Of a stretch of 64,000 bases of DNA, positions 12,901 to 22,262 are shown piece after piece; the stretch's first letter is position 1, and each line of letters begins with the position of its first letter. The stretch is from Cystobasidiopsis lactophilus (Eukaryota; Basidiomycota; Agaricostilbomycetes; Agaricostilbales; Chionosphaeraceae). The notes beneath the pieces are model-generated. The model saw nothing but the letters and a program-made list of their open reading frames with translations, ran no database searches and had not been told where the DNA came from. The DNA lies in NCBI GenBank assembly GCA_001599975.1, contig BCIO01000002.1:1054001-1118000 (forward strand), written 5' to 3'. A program made the position numbers and the translations under genes.

Positions 12901-13031
12901 GCAGCAGGCGGCGTACCTGGATGGGCAACAAAGGAGAGGAGACCGCCAGTGCAGGTGAAAGCCTGAGCTTGTACCCGCAGCACTTGCAAGGTGATCACCA
13001 CCAGCAGGGTGGTGAGGTAAGATTTCGCCAT
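6923..13031 (-). CDS. Secreted PIG-L-type deacetylase with discoidin-like repeats and two CBM1 modules
   Basis: Predicted extracellular zinc N-deacetylase carrying many binding modules, roughly 1,750 residues. The ATG at 13031 starts a signal peptide (MAKSYLTTLLVVITLQVL). A PIG-L/LmbE domain follows: zinc motif AHPDDD at residues 36-41 (split by an intron), TSGDAGLPGTYPASREAGNE, and the second metal motif GDHPDHQTT. Next come six tandem discoidin-like (F5/8C, DUF7402-like) modules between about 11790 and 8780, each with a DRPN..D motif and a LNNDGSAT motif. A Ser-rich linker leads to two fungal CBM1 modules (YGQCGGQGWTGGSCC, 8160-8318; DGQCGGSSWTGSTCC, 7935-8035). A poly-Ser linker and a divergent discoidin-like domain end at TGA 6923-6925. 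About 12 introns. The substrate is not shown; chitin or another N-acetylated glycan is an inference. Confidence 0.85.
7512..7900 (-). repeat. Poly-Ser/Lys low-complexity linker coding region
   Basis: On the minus strand this stretch encodes long Ser runs broken by KASS, KSSS and STVDTSSSK units. It links the second CBM1 to the last discoidin-like domain. On the plus strand the same bases read as an open Glu/Asp/Leu-rich frame, which I treat as the shadow of the Ser codons. Such linkers are normally O-mannosylated and extended. Confidence 0.7.
8477..8548 (-). repeat. Exact 36-bp tandem duplication in the first Ser-rich linker
   Basis: Two identical copies lie at 8477-8512 and 8513-8548, both in frame. 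Each encodes a 12-residue unit of the type TMDSSASSMASS in the linker before the first CBM1. The exact match suggests recent slippage and a length-variable site. Confidence 0.85.
8780..11790 (-). repeat. Six tandem discoidin-like module repeats inside the deacetylase gene
   Basis: Six copies of a module of about 135 residues run head to tail, with approximate spans 11310-11790, 10740-11220, 10260-10680, 9780-10190, 9285-9690 and 8790-9210. Shared blocks are YADVALLATA, IDGVxxGYPGDYTKEWAS, YTIYSI, YDRPNTNDQ, LNNDGSATAV and STGNVGLSE. Copies 2-6 are much more alike than copy 1, which has a divergent DRPNMNDWITNGTL segment and an extra intron. Short Ala/Ser spacers separate the copies. Confidence 0.85.
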
Positions 13032-13676
13032 GGTCCCAACTCTTGCAAGTCAGAGCCGGGCAGGGCAGAGGTCGCGGAGGTCGCTTCTTCTTGGACCAAT
13101 TAAATCAATAAAAAAGAGAGGACAGATGCAGCGTTTTGCATCAACAGTCGGGCAAGTCACAACGAGAAACAACAGATGGCAGTCCTGGCAAGATGATGGG
13201 GAGCCAGAAAGCCGTGCAGCTGGTGAGGAGGAAGGCGACCAAAGTTTACTCTGCGATCTGGCCGAACCTGCAAGCCGCCTTTGCACCGTGCGCTGACTTT
13301 TTTAAGGTACAAAGTTCTGCGGCTGCGAGCTGGGCAGGCATCGAGGGGCGCGTCGGGCACCATTCTTGGACGACGATTGCCAAAAGGAGGGTGGCGAGCG
13401 CCGTCGGATTTGGCAAAGGTCCCACTCGGCGCCGCCACCTCGTCGGGCCCTGGCTCGTCCATGCGTTCCTTTCTCGGCAGATGCTTGGGAGCACAAGCCC
13501 CCGAACTTGCCCTTGCCTGAACCTTGGCTGCGAGCGACACACGAAAGCTTTTTTTGGCTGGGACGACCTTTGCCTCGGACTCTGCCTGCCTTCTGCCTTG
13601 CCGGGCACCTAGGTTTTGCTCTCAAGCCATCAACCACACTCGTTTGAACACTCCGTCACTCTTTTAACAAGCAACA
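13032..13676. promoter_or_regulatory. Divergent promoter between two secreted-protein genes
   Basis: The 645 bases lie between the ATG of the deacetylase (minus) and that of a Cys-rich secreted protein (plus). No convincing gene is present here. The head-to-head arrangement of two exported products suggests coordinate control. No specific operator was identified. Confidence 0.5.
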
Positions 13677-14495
13677 ATGAAGCTCGCCGTCGCTCTTCCG
13701 CTGGCCCTCGCCATCGGCCAAGCGTCCGCCTGGTCCTTCCTAGGCAAGCCGGTCGCTGCCACCACCGTCCAGAAGAGGAGGATCACGGGCGAGAGCGAGG
13801 AGGACTTCAAGTATGACAAGCGGGAGATCGCTCACGGCGCTGAGCTCGACAAACGGGCTGGACTGGCCGACCTGCTCGGCAACGTCGTCTCCCAGCTCGG
13901 CGACGTTGGAGCTATCATCAGTGCAGTTGAGAACGGCGGCGGCGGAGGCTTGGCGTCCATCATCTCGGCTGCGAGGTCGGCGGCGCTTCACATTCCCACC
14001 GGCCAAAGTCGATCCCGGACGAAGGTCACAGCCCAGGCCTGCGCATCGCGTGCTGGCTTAGGAGGTTCTTGCGGCGGTTCCATCACGTCCTGCTGGTGCG
14101 TTCCCTCCTTCCCTTTCGTACGCTCTCTGAAAGTTCCCGGCTCACCCTTTTTGGCGGCGAACAGCGAAATCGGCCTTCTGTGCAATGCCGGAACGTGCAC
14201 CAACCTGTGCCCTCGCACGACTCTGCAGCCATACTGCCTCTCTGACTCCGACTGCGACGCCACCTTGGGCTACTCTTGCCTCAGCAACCAGTGCAAGCCT
14301 CCCGCCACCGCCGCCACCGTTACTGTTGGCTCCAAGTGCGACCAGGGCTCGGGCAACACTCTCTTCTGGTGCGTGGATCTTTTCACTGTCGTCTTTCTTT
14401 GTCTTCGCATGCTGACATAGGAGGTGGGGTGCTGCAGCCAAAAGGGATTGGCCGTCTGCTCCAGCGGGACCTGCGTGACTTGCTCGCTCCATTAG
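13677..14495 (+). CDS. Secreted cysteine-rich protein of unknown function
   Basis: The ATG at 13677 opens a clear signal peptide (MKLAVALPLALAIGQASAW). A pro-like segment with basic pairs follows (QKRR, DKRE, DKRAG), which look like Kex2-type sites. The rest has about 18 cysteines after splicing, with blocks such as CNAGTCTNLCP, CLSDSDCDATLGYSC, CCSQKGLAVCSSGTC and a C-terminal CVTCSLH. Two introns are placed, near 14097-14164 and 14373-14420. The second donor was chosen so that the reading keeps the CC and CxxC pattern up to TAG at 14493-14495. I do not recognise a named family. It could be a wall protein or an effector-like small secreted protein, and the divergent deacetylase supports an extracellular role. 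Confidence 0.7.
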
Positions 14496-14847
14496 ATGTT
14501 CTCGCTCTGGCTACCGTTGCTGCTTGTTTTTAGAGCGATTTTCGATAGTGCATTCCCCAGAAGCGGACCCTTCGCGTGTACAATAAATTTCGCGGCGCCG
14601 AACTCGCAGGCCGTGACGGATCAACCGGTTGACGGGCGCAACTTCCGGAAGTGCAAGTGCTGTCAAGCTCTTGCAAGCGGGTTAAGCTGCTTGCAAGAGC
14701 TCGAACTCGCGCGTTTCAGTGATCACCGCTTGCCTTCATTCAACCATCCTGTCCCTCCCTACTGTTGCCGCCTGCTTTGTAGTCGCTCTAAGGACTCGTA
14801 CATATTGGCCTTGAAGAGAGCGACGGGCAAGCGAAGGGGATGCGGCC

Positions 14848-16373
14848 ATGGCCCTCTCCAGTCCGACTCGACTTCAACATGGTCAGTAGCACTCGGCCCC
14901 TTTGGCTTCGGCCTCCTTTGCTCCCCCTGAACGTCAGCTAACCTGGAGACGGCTGCCATAGACGCGCTCTGGCCGTCACGAGAACACCAATATCGACCAG
15001 CAGAAGTGAGCGAGTCGCCGCCCAAAAGTGGCCTGCCGGGATCCAAGAGCAGCAACGACCTGGCCTCAGACCAACTCCACAAAGGCGCTACTTGGAAGGC
15101 CGTTGTGCGCAAGGCGTCCGGCAAGTTCAGGCGCTCGCTATCCTCCTCCAACTTGGCCGGCTCGTTTTCCGCGTCGTCGATCCCCGAGCCCTCCTCGCCC
15201 GTCACAGAAGCGTCAGGGAGTGGCTGGCTGGGCAACAGGCGTAAAAGCAGCGGGAACCTAAGGCAGGAGGCCAAGAAAGGCTCCAGCGGGCGAGGTGGAG
15301 GCCAAGGAGCTTGGTCCGATCTGCCGCCGTCGCCATCTTCCTATTCGCACTCCCACGCGCTTCTGCACGACTCTCCACCATCTTTGGCACCATCTAGACC
15401 CCTCCAGCGCAAAAAGTCCTCCCCTAAATTCGACGCTGGCTACATCACCCCCTACCAGCTCCACGAATCTCCGGCCGTCTTCCCAAGAGGCTCCTTAGAT
15501 GTCCCAGCGACGAGACCGGCAGGCTTTCGAAGATCATCGTCCGAGTCCTCGTTTCGCGAGCCAAAACACTCCGCCATGCCTCGGAGTCGGTCTTCCCACG
15601 GCGGCCTAGAATCCATGGCGTCCGCAAGAGATGCCATCCATGGCCACCATGGGTTTCTCACTCAGAGCCCGCCGACGGCCACGTTCTACGAAGACTCGGA
15701 CACGTCGTCTTTGCATTCGTCCTCAAGCGGCGAGCGGGGGCACGCGAGGCACGACTCGTCCCGCTCCAACCGAGGCGGCCCTATCCCACCCGTCCCACCT
15801 CTCCCAGCTGCCTTCCAAGCTTCGTCCTCGGGGATAATCCGGCGGCAGCAAGACCCTTCCACCGTCACCCAATCCTCCATTGACTCGCTTTCCTCCGCCC
15901 ACTCGGACACTTCGGACGCGATCCCATCCTCACCCTCGACCTCTATCGCATCGCTCCCTACATCTAATCCAGCACCGCCGGATACCATCACTCGCCCGGT
16001 TCGCTTTCCCGCTATGTTCCAGTTTGTCAGGCCGGAAGAGATCGACGGTCCAGACCTGCTGTATGGCGGCTCGGCCTCAGCCGCAGATGTGCCCATCGTG
16101 CACACGCCATCTTCGTCAAGAGGCAACACTCCGAGAAGGGAAAGCGAAGACTGGGTGCCGCCACGCCGCAGCGAAAGCCTCATGCGTCCACCGCCAGCAC
16201 CGTCAACGAGCTCGGGCGGCGACGGCAGAAGCATTCGGTCTCGCACGTTGACTGCCGGAGGGCTGACGATGCCGGCGCCGGAGAAGAAGGTGGACAAGGC
16301 CAAGGCGTTTGAGGACTTGCTGTTTGGCGACACTACGGTCAAGGTTCGCTTGACTCCGGCTGGGGCAGCGTAA
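14848..16373 (+). CDS. Ser/Pro-rich protein of unknown function
   Basis: Two exons are read: MALSSPTRLQHD begins at 14848, an intron runs 14882-14961, and one long exon ends at TAA 16371-16373. The product is about 480 residues and mostly disordered, rich in Ser, Pro and Arg. Two stretches look less random: TWKAVVRKASGKFRRSLSSS near the N-terminus and the C-terminal VDKAKAFEDLLFGDTTVKVR, which may be short conserved motifs. There is no signal peptide or membrane segment. Many SxxR/RxxS sites suggest a phosphorylated regulatory protein, but that is inference. I do not recognise the family. The start is the first ATG that splices cleanly into the long frame. Confidence 0.6.
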
Positions 16374-16680
16374 TACTGGAAAGCTGGCGGCTGACTTTGG
16401 AAGGATCAAGAGGAGAAGGAGGTGTTAGATACGACTTTGCGCGGTCGGTCCGGTGGCGGGCCATCATTAATTCTTTGGACGAAACGCTCACGAAAGTGTA
16501 CTTTTAGACTTACCTGTTCCGGCGACTTTGCTTGTTACTGCTCGATGCTGACGTGAGCGGATCTTGAAACAACTCTAGGCGCAAAACTTCGTGCGCGGTT
16601 CGACTCTCTGGCTTGGACAGCCGCCATCGTCTCTCTGAACGGGAGGAAACCGAGTGATTGCACGCTACAAGATGTTGTGG
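16374..16680. other. Short convergent intergenic stretch
   Basis: About 307 bases lie between the stops of the Ser-rich gene (plus) and the reductase (minus). Nothing but presumed 3' UTRs is seen. Confidence 0.5.
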
Positions 16681-18138
16681 CTATTGGAAGAGATCGGTAG
16701 AATGTTTCATGTACCGGCCGCCGTCGATTTGAGCATTGTCGATGAGGGTGCGAAGCTCCTTCAGCTCCTCGGTGGTGAACTTGATCTTGGCGGCGTCGAT
16801 GTTCTCCTTGACGCCTTCCACTCGAGTGGATCCAGGGATAGGAATGATGAGGTCGGACTGGTGCAGAAGCCAAGCCACGCAAAGCTGGGCGGGTGAGATG
16901 GACTTCTTGGAGGCAAACACTTTGAGTTGCTCGACCAGCTGGAAACATTCCTGGATAAGCATCACAAGCGGGGTCCAAAGATGCAAAGACGGACCTTCAT
17001 GTTCTTGTCCCACGCCTCATCTTGGAAGCGCTCGAGCATTCCTCGGAAGTCACCTGGCTTGATGTCATCTTTCTTCAAGGTGCCAGTCAAGAATCCACGG
17101 CCGAGAGGGCTATAGGCTGCGATGTGAACTATTTGGGAAGAGTCAGCGAGCTGCTAGAGATGCCACAAGAACGAGCACCTACTGCCACTGAAGACCAGCG
17201 TGACCAGCAACAGTCAGTCGTGACCAGGACACACTAAGAGTAGCGACATACAGCTCTTTCTGTTATCACGAGGATCATTTAGTCACGAACAGGCAGGAGC
17301 AAAAGCAATAAAATTTACGCAAGCGTCCAGCACACCATTCTGCTCGATGTCCAACGCCCACAGAGAGTATTCACTGCAGCATGATCCTAGGTCACTTTGA
17401 TTCGACCTACCATTGAAAGCCTCTTACACTTCGACCATGGTGATGGGATGCACAGCGTGAGCGCGGCGGATGGTCTGGGCAGAACATCTGCAAGGCCAAG
17501 CCCATCAGCTCCCTGAGGCACCTGCGAGAGGAGAGCACTCACTCGGACAGGCCGATGTACTTGAAATGACCTTCTTCTTTCAGCCTGACTAAGTTCTTCA
17601 TGGTCTCTTCAATCGGGCGAGAGGTGTCAACGCGAGCCGATTCAAACAAGTCCATCTTCTTGGTGCCGCCCAGGACGCTGTTGATGTTGGTGACGCTGCG
17701 GAGGAGGCTCTCATAGGATGAGTTGGGGCCCTTCATCAAGTCGTTGTCCAAAATGCCGCCCTTGACGGAGAGGAAGGTCCTGTCGACGTATTCTGGGTTC
17801 GCCTTGTAGAAGCGAGAGAGTAGCTCCAGGTTCGACGTGGCACTGCCAGGGTTCCCATAGAACTCGCTGGAGACCGCATCGTCAGCCGATGCTCGAGATA
17901 AGCAGGTCGATTCGAAGTGCTCACCCAGAGTTGAAAATAGTCACAGGCGAATCGGTGCTGTCCGCGGCTGCCTTCATGGCAGGAAAGGCCTCTTCATCGG
18001 GTTTGACATCTGGCTTCCAAGTGAAGTTCATCAGGCTGAGGAAGGGCAAAAGATTGAGCCATTGAAATGCAGGATGCATGATGAAAAGCGAAAGGCTTGC
18101 CCGTAACCCATTCGATCAATGTTAGAGGGCAAAGACAT
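16681..18138 (-). CDS. Aldo/keto reductase, pyridoxal reductase (Plr1)-like
   Basis: Predicted NADPH-dependent AKR of the pyridoxal-reductase type, cytosolic, about 340 residues. The start MSLPSNIDRMGYG leads through a GC-AG intron to LMNFTWKPDVK. Family blocks in order: NSGEFYGNPGSATSNLELL (the Asp/Tyr pair of classical AKRs reads E and Y here), FLSVKGG (catalytic Lys), FESARVDTS, IGLSECSAQTIRRAHAVHPI, VEVEYSLWALDIEQNGVL, HIAAYSPLGRGFLTG, AQLCVAWLLHQ and IPIPGSTRVEGVKENI. About eight exons; the intron near 17130-17240 is the longest and hides what looks like a break. A TATA-like CTATAAAG lies about 65 nt upstream (18203-18210). The gene is divergent from BNA1. The exact substrate could be another aldehyde. 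Confidence 0.82.
18036..18100 (-). other. GC-AG intron in the Plr1-like gene
   Basis: On the minus strand the first exon ends ...GGTTACGG and the intron opens GCAAGC and ends CTCAG, 65 nt. Joining gives GYG|LMNFTW, which matches the family pattern. The upstream GT (18107) with the same acceptor gives an immediate TGA. GCAAGC is close to the GCAAGT consensus of GC-AG introns. Confidence 0.7.
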
Positions 18139-18397
18139 GGCGGTCCGGATTGATGCACGAATGGTGGAGGTGGCAGTAGCGGAGAGAAAGTGGAGGGCGC
18201 CTTTATAGCGCGTCGGACCGTCTTCGGCGCTACGGCGATGAGCGAGGGCCCCGTTCGGCTTCGTCCATAAGGAGCTGTAGGGGTGGCAAAGCAGACGAGG
18301 GGACGTGCGCACGCTCTGCAGCAGGAAACGGTGGATCCGGGCTCGATCCGGTCACAAAATCTGTCAACGCAATTTTTGGCCTGCAACGCCCATCATC
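18139..18397. promoter_or_regulatory. Divergent promoter, pyridoxal-reductase-like gene and BNA1
   Basis: The start codons are 259 bp apart, head to head. A TATA-like CTATAAAG at 18203-18210 reads toward the minus-strand reductase. No operator was recognised, but the short spacing implies shared regulatory DNA. Confidence 0.5.
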
Positions 18398-19236
18398 ATG
18401 CCTCTCGCGTCCCCGATCAACTTTCCCAAGTCAGTGGCCTTCCCGAATCCATCTCAGACCAACGATTGAATGATTCGAAGCACAGATGGCTGGCCGAGAA
18501 CGGAGACCTATTGAAGCCGCCTGTGAGTCAGCTTCCGAAGGTGGCAGCAATAGCAAGTCGAAAGTGTGCTTGCAATCAGGTCAACAACTTCTGTTTGTAT
18601 AGCTCTGGAGACTATACAATCATGGTAGTGGGAGGTCCGAACTCAAGGAATGGTCAGTAGGCCCTACAGCCAGCTCGAAGTCATGTTCAACAAAAAGAGG
18701 GGCAGACTACCATTTCAACGAGACGGAAGAGTGGTTCTACCAGTATAAGGGAGGCATGCTACTCAAGGTGTAAGCTCGGTCCATCATCGGCCAAGGGCAG
18801 AGTCCGAGCTTGCCTGCAGCGTCGACGACGGCGAGTTCCGCGATATCAGGATCGAAGAGGGAGAAATGTTCTTGCTGCCAGGTCAGTCCGCGCATAGAGT
18901 ACTAGAGACTAGAGACTAAGATTCGCGTAGCTAACACACCTCACAACCCTTGCCGATTTGCTGACACCATTGGTCTGGTGGTGGAGCGCAAGCGGCCCGC
19001 CGAGAGCATTGACCGGCTAAGGTGGTATTGTCCTTCCGAAACGCACAAAAAGCCCTTCATCATCCGGGAAGAGGCTTTCCACTGCACCGACCTAGGCACG
19101 CAGCTCAAGCCCCTCATTCAGGTTTGCTCCAATTTCTTTGCATCTTCTTGGTGCTGACGGACGCCCTCAGAACTGGATGAACAATGAAGAGTTGAGGAAG
19201 TGTCCAGACTGTGGAACTGTGGCGCCGGCAAAGTAA
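18398..19236 (+). CDS. BNA1: 3-hydroxyanthranilate 3,4-dioxygenase
   Basis: Fe(II) dioxygenase that opens 3-hydroxyanthranilate to the quinolinate precursor in the kynurenine route to NAD. About 176 residues from seven exons, the usual length for fungal Bna1. Seen after splicing: [40 protein letters not shown] with the metal His (about 50) and Glu (about 56), [30 protein letters not shown] with the second His (about 94), and [18 protein letters not shown]. The C-terminus ends [11 protein letters not shown], keeping the CxxC of the rubredoxin-like site, together with the Cys in WYC and FHC. All introns are GT-AG. The stop is only 14 bp from the stop of the convergent gene. Confidence 0.95.
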
Positions 19237-19250
19237 AGCAGCTTGCAATC

Positions 19251-20416
19251 TTATGAACCTGAAGCTTTCGCCTTGCCCTTGCCGTTCGCTTGCCCCGGCT
19301 TCTTGGCTTTGGGAGCTGGGGCCTCTTCCTCTTTCTCTTGCGGTGCTGGAGGCACGTATTGCAAGTCGTAGAGGCCAGGCGGCAAGACCTTCTTCGGCGG
19401 GTCGGCTTGCTGCTTGAGCCAGCCCAGGTCGTCCTCATCAATCCACCCCTGCGGCCCAGCCACTTCCTCTTCCTTTGACGGAGTTTCCGGCCGCTTTGGA
19501 TTCTTCTTGGTCGTTGTGGTCGTGACGGTCGCCCTCTTCGATCCCAGCTGCAAGCTCAGCACCTTGCGCGGCTCCTCCTGCTGCCCCGAGTACGCCTGCG
19601 CTATCCGGTTGTCCAATGACCTGCCCGTCAAATGGGCCGCTTGAGAATTGAGAGCTGGGAACTTGATCTTCTGCCGCTCCTCGTCCTCCAGCTCCAGCTT
19701 GCGAAGGAGCAGCGACTTTTCCCTCTCCAGAATCTTTGAGCGTTGAGAGAGCAGGTTGGTCCGGGTGCTGAGGGTTGCTGCTGGTGGCATGAGTGGAGTA
19801 AGGCAAGATGGACAGGGTGAAGTGGGCGGGTTGAGTGAGCAGATGACGAGCGCGCAAGATGGGCAAAGCGGCGCCTGGTCTGAGATGGGGTGCTGGCGCG
19901 CTGTCCAGGGAGTGGTGTCAGCATGAAAGACTCTCTAACGCGGATCTAAACTCACACTGGCAGAAGCATTTCGCCTTCCCTGCCAACTCGGGCTTGGCCA
20001 TCCACAGCAAAGTCCGGTCAATCCGCTCAACCACCTCTTTCACCTCCTGGCTCATGCTCTCGATCACATCTTGGTCTGTCAACTTTGGCGCTTTGAAAGG
20101 TCTCTTGAAATGGTGAAGGTCCACTGGCGTTGGCCCTCGAGAAGTTGGCTCGGGCGTCGAGGGCTTTGTTGCTGGCCCAAAGCGCTTGTTCAAGTAGACC
20201 GAGATGAAGTCCAAGGCTTGAGGCTCGGTGCCCAAGAAGCTCTGTTTCTTGGAGTTCAGCCTTACGGTATGAAACGAGAGGCAAGCGGCAAACCTGGAGG
20301 TATTCAGCGCAAGCAAGTCTCGTCGGCAGCGAGTTTAAGTGCGGGAGAATCATCTGCTTGACGGTGGCAGCGTCCAAGCCGGTCAGGAGGGTTAAAGTAT
20401 CAACCGTGTCCGTCAT
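19251..20416 (-). CDS. RQT4: ASC-1/TRIP4 homologue, RQT complex subunit (zf-C2HC5)
   Basis: Homologue of activating signal cointegrator 1, the Rqt4 subunit of the complex that dissociates collided ribosomes. The N-terminus MTDTVDTLTLLTGLDAATVK looks like the ubiquitin-binding N-terminal part of the family. A middle segment carries FKRPFKAPKLTDQDVIESMS, then the zinc finger CFCQCRQHPIS...LCPSCALVICSLNPPTSPCPSC, built across an intron. The C-terminus continues TNLLSQRSKILEREKSLLLR and DEDDLGWLKQQ and ends in a Lys-rich tail at TAA 19251-19253. Three exons. An in-frame ATG at 20524 would add 36 residues; 20416 is preferred because the extension looks non-conserved. The family assignment rests on the finger and its flanks. 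Confidence 0.78.
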
Positions 20417-22262
20417 TTTCTCCCCAAAAGCAGCGACAGTGGCAATGCAGGAGAGCTCGTTCGAATTCGCGGTCGTCGAAGGTTGACCCCGGTGGACGAC
20501 CTCGACCCTTTTTTCTGGTCGCATGCTCGTGTTCTGCCAGCTTCTGTGTCATTTGAGCTCGATTCCAGTCCTACTAGGGCCAGAGAGAGGCCACAGCCTT
20601 GTCAGTGGCTCCAATCGCCACCTTGCTTCGAATGATGATCTGCTGCCTGCTCGCGCTTGCTCCCTATTTTGGTCCATTTCCTGTCGTACATTATGTATTT
20701 TTGAAGTATAAGAAGTGATTCTGTGACATTGGATTCAACAAAGAAGTAGTTTCTGAGGTTTTCGAAAAGTGGACCTTTGCTGGGTGAAGTCTGGGACCAA
20801 CTTTTTCGGAGCTGTGCCCTGGCGTTGATTCTTGCTTCAGTTTCTGTCACATTCCGTGCCCCAGACCTAGAGTTTAGGTTTGCGATTGAAGAAGCCGCCA
20901 TTCAAGAATCTTTTGGCCATTTGCCACCCTACTTTGTCCTGGCCATTGTTCGCGCTAAAGCCAGCTCTAAAGGAGCCGCTCGCACAGCGTGATTTCAGCT
21001 GGATGGATAGCCTAACAGTCGGGGACTTTTCAGATTGGATTTTCGCCCTCTGGCCCTTTCAATGAACCTTTACATTTTACAAAGACCAAGGCGGGCGGGT
21101 TGGATCCAAAGTAGCAGAGCCGTGATTCGAGTTGCGCACGATGCCTTGCAGCAGGCTTTGAAGAGAAGGGGCTAGGGTGACTTTGGACGAAGCGGCTTGC
21201 TACGATGCTGGAGCTGTGCCCGTCCACTGCAGTGGGTCGCATGCGCGACGGCATCGAGCAAGTCCAAGGCTGGCCGATCAACGAAAACTTACTAAGTAAG
21301 GCATTCCTTTTTTGCCACGACCCATAGCCTTTTCATTCTGGGAGCGGCTGTCCCCCACTCTGCTTTTTGTATCTTGTCTGTCCAAACATTCTGCTCGAGA
21401 TTGTTAATCAAGCGTGTAAAATAGACTCCAACGTTGCCTGTCTAAGAAGTTTCAAAAGAAGAAAGTCAAGAGCTGCTCGCCACCAACGATCTCCGAAAGT
21501 GCACATTTCGTCTGACAGGTACTTTCGATGCCCCTCACACCACAATTCATCATCACTTGTGTTTTTAGTTCGTGACTCTTGAAAGTGTACCTGAAGCGGT
21601 GGGCGTGGAGATCAAAACTTGGAAGTGGTGAACCCGAACAGTAGAGGCGAGGCCCGCCGCACTATGATCGGCCGCCCTGCGCTATCAAACTTTTCAGCTG
21701 AAGTCTTTATCTCTAAAGTGAAAAAGAGCTCTGACCTTGCTAGACTTGAAAGCAAGGGAGACATCGCGCTCGGTGGCAACCGCGGTGGCGACAAGTCTCG
21801 AGCTCTTCAATTTGCCCATTCGATGCACGAGCACCGCCTGTGAAGCGGAGGCTGTGATCGAGCTTTATCATAGGATCGGAGTCAGTCCTGATCTCCTTGA
21901 AGAATTTCGAAGAGCAAGTCACCCACCTCAAATCTGAACGTCACGACCTTGCGACTCTTCGGCGCGATGGGCCTCGACACGCACCACTTCGACTTCTACA
22001 TCTTGGGAGCTTCTTGATATCCATGTTAGGCGCGAACCCCAACCACCTCAAAAGGAGCCAGCCGATCCCAGAAAGGTGCACAAACAACGCTCTTGGGCAA
22101 GCGAGCAGCAACGACGCCAACAACTTGGGGGCCAGGGAGAGCACAAGCAGCATCCAAGCATCCATAAAAGTCACAAGCAACCAAAAGCAGCAGAGAGCAA
22201 GCGGCCGGTCGAGGACAAGAGGGGGTGAGCGCTTCTTGCGCTCGATCGACCTGCCTGTCCAA
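20417..22262. other. Long intergenic region, possible unrecognised small gene
   Basis: About 1.85 kb lies between the Rqt4 homologue (minus) and CSN6 (plus), head to head. Most of it has no convincing frame. An exon-like piece at about 21204-21295 reads MLELCPSTAVGRMRDGIEQV and continues to GWPINENLL before GTAAGG. Frames at 21619-21843 and 21737-21937 could be further exons, but no family or consistent splice chain could be established. The last 100 bases before CSN6 hold a CATAAAAG element near 22162. Confidence 0.3.
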
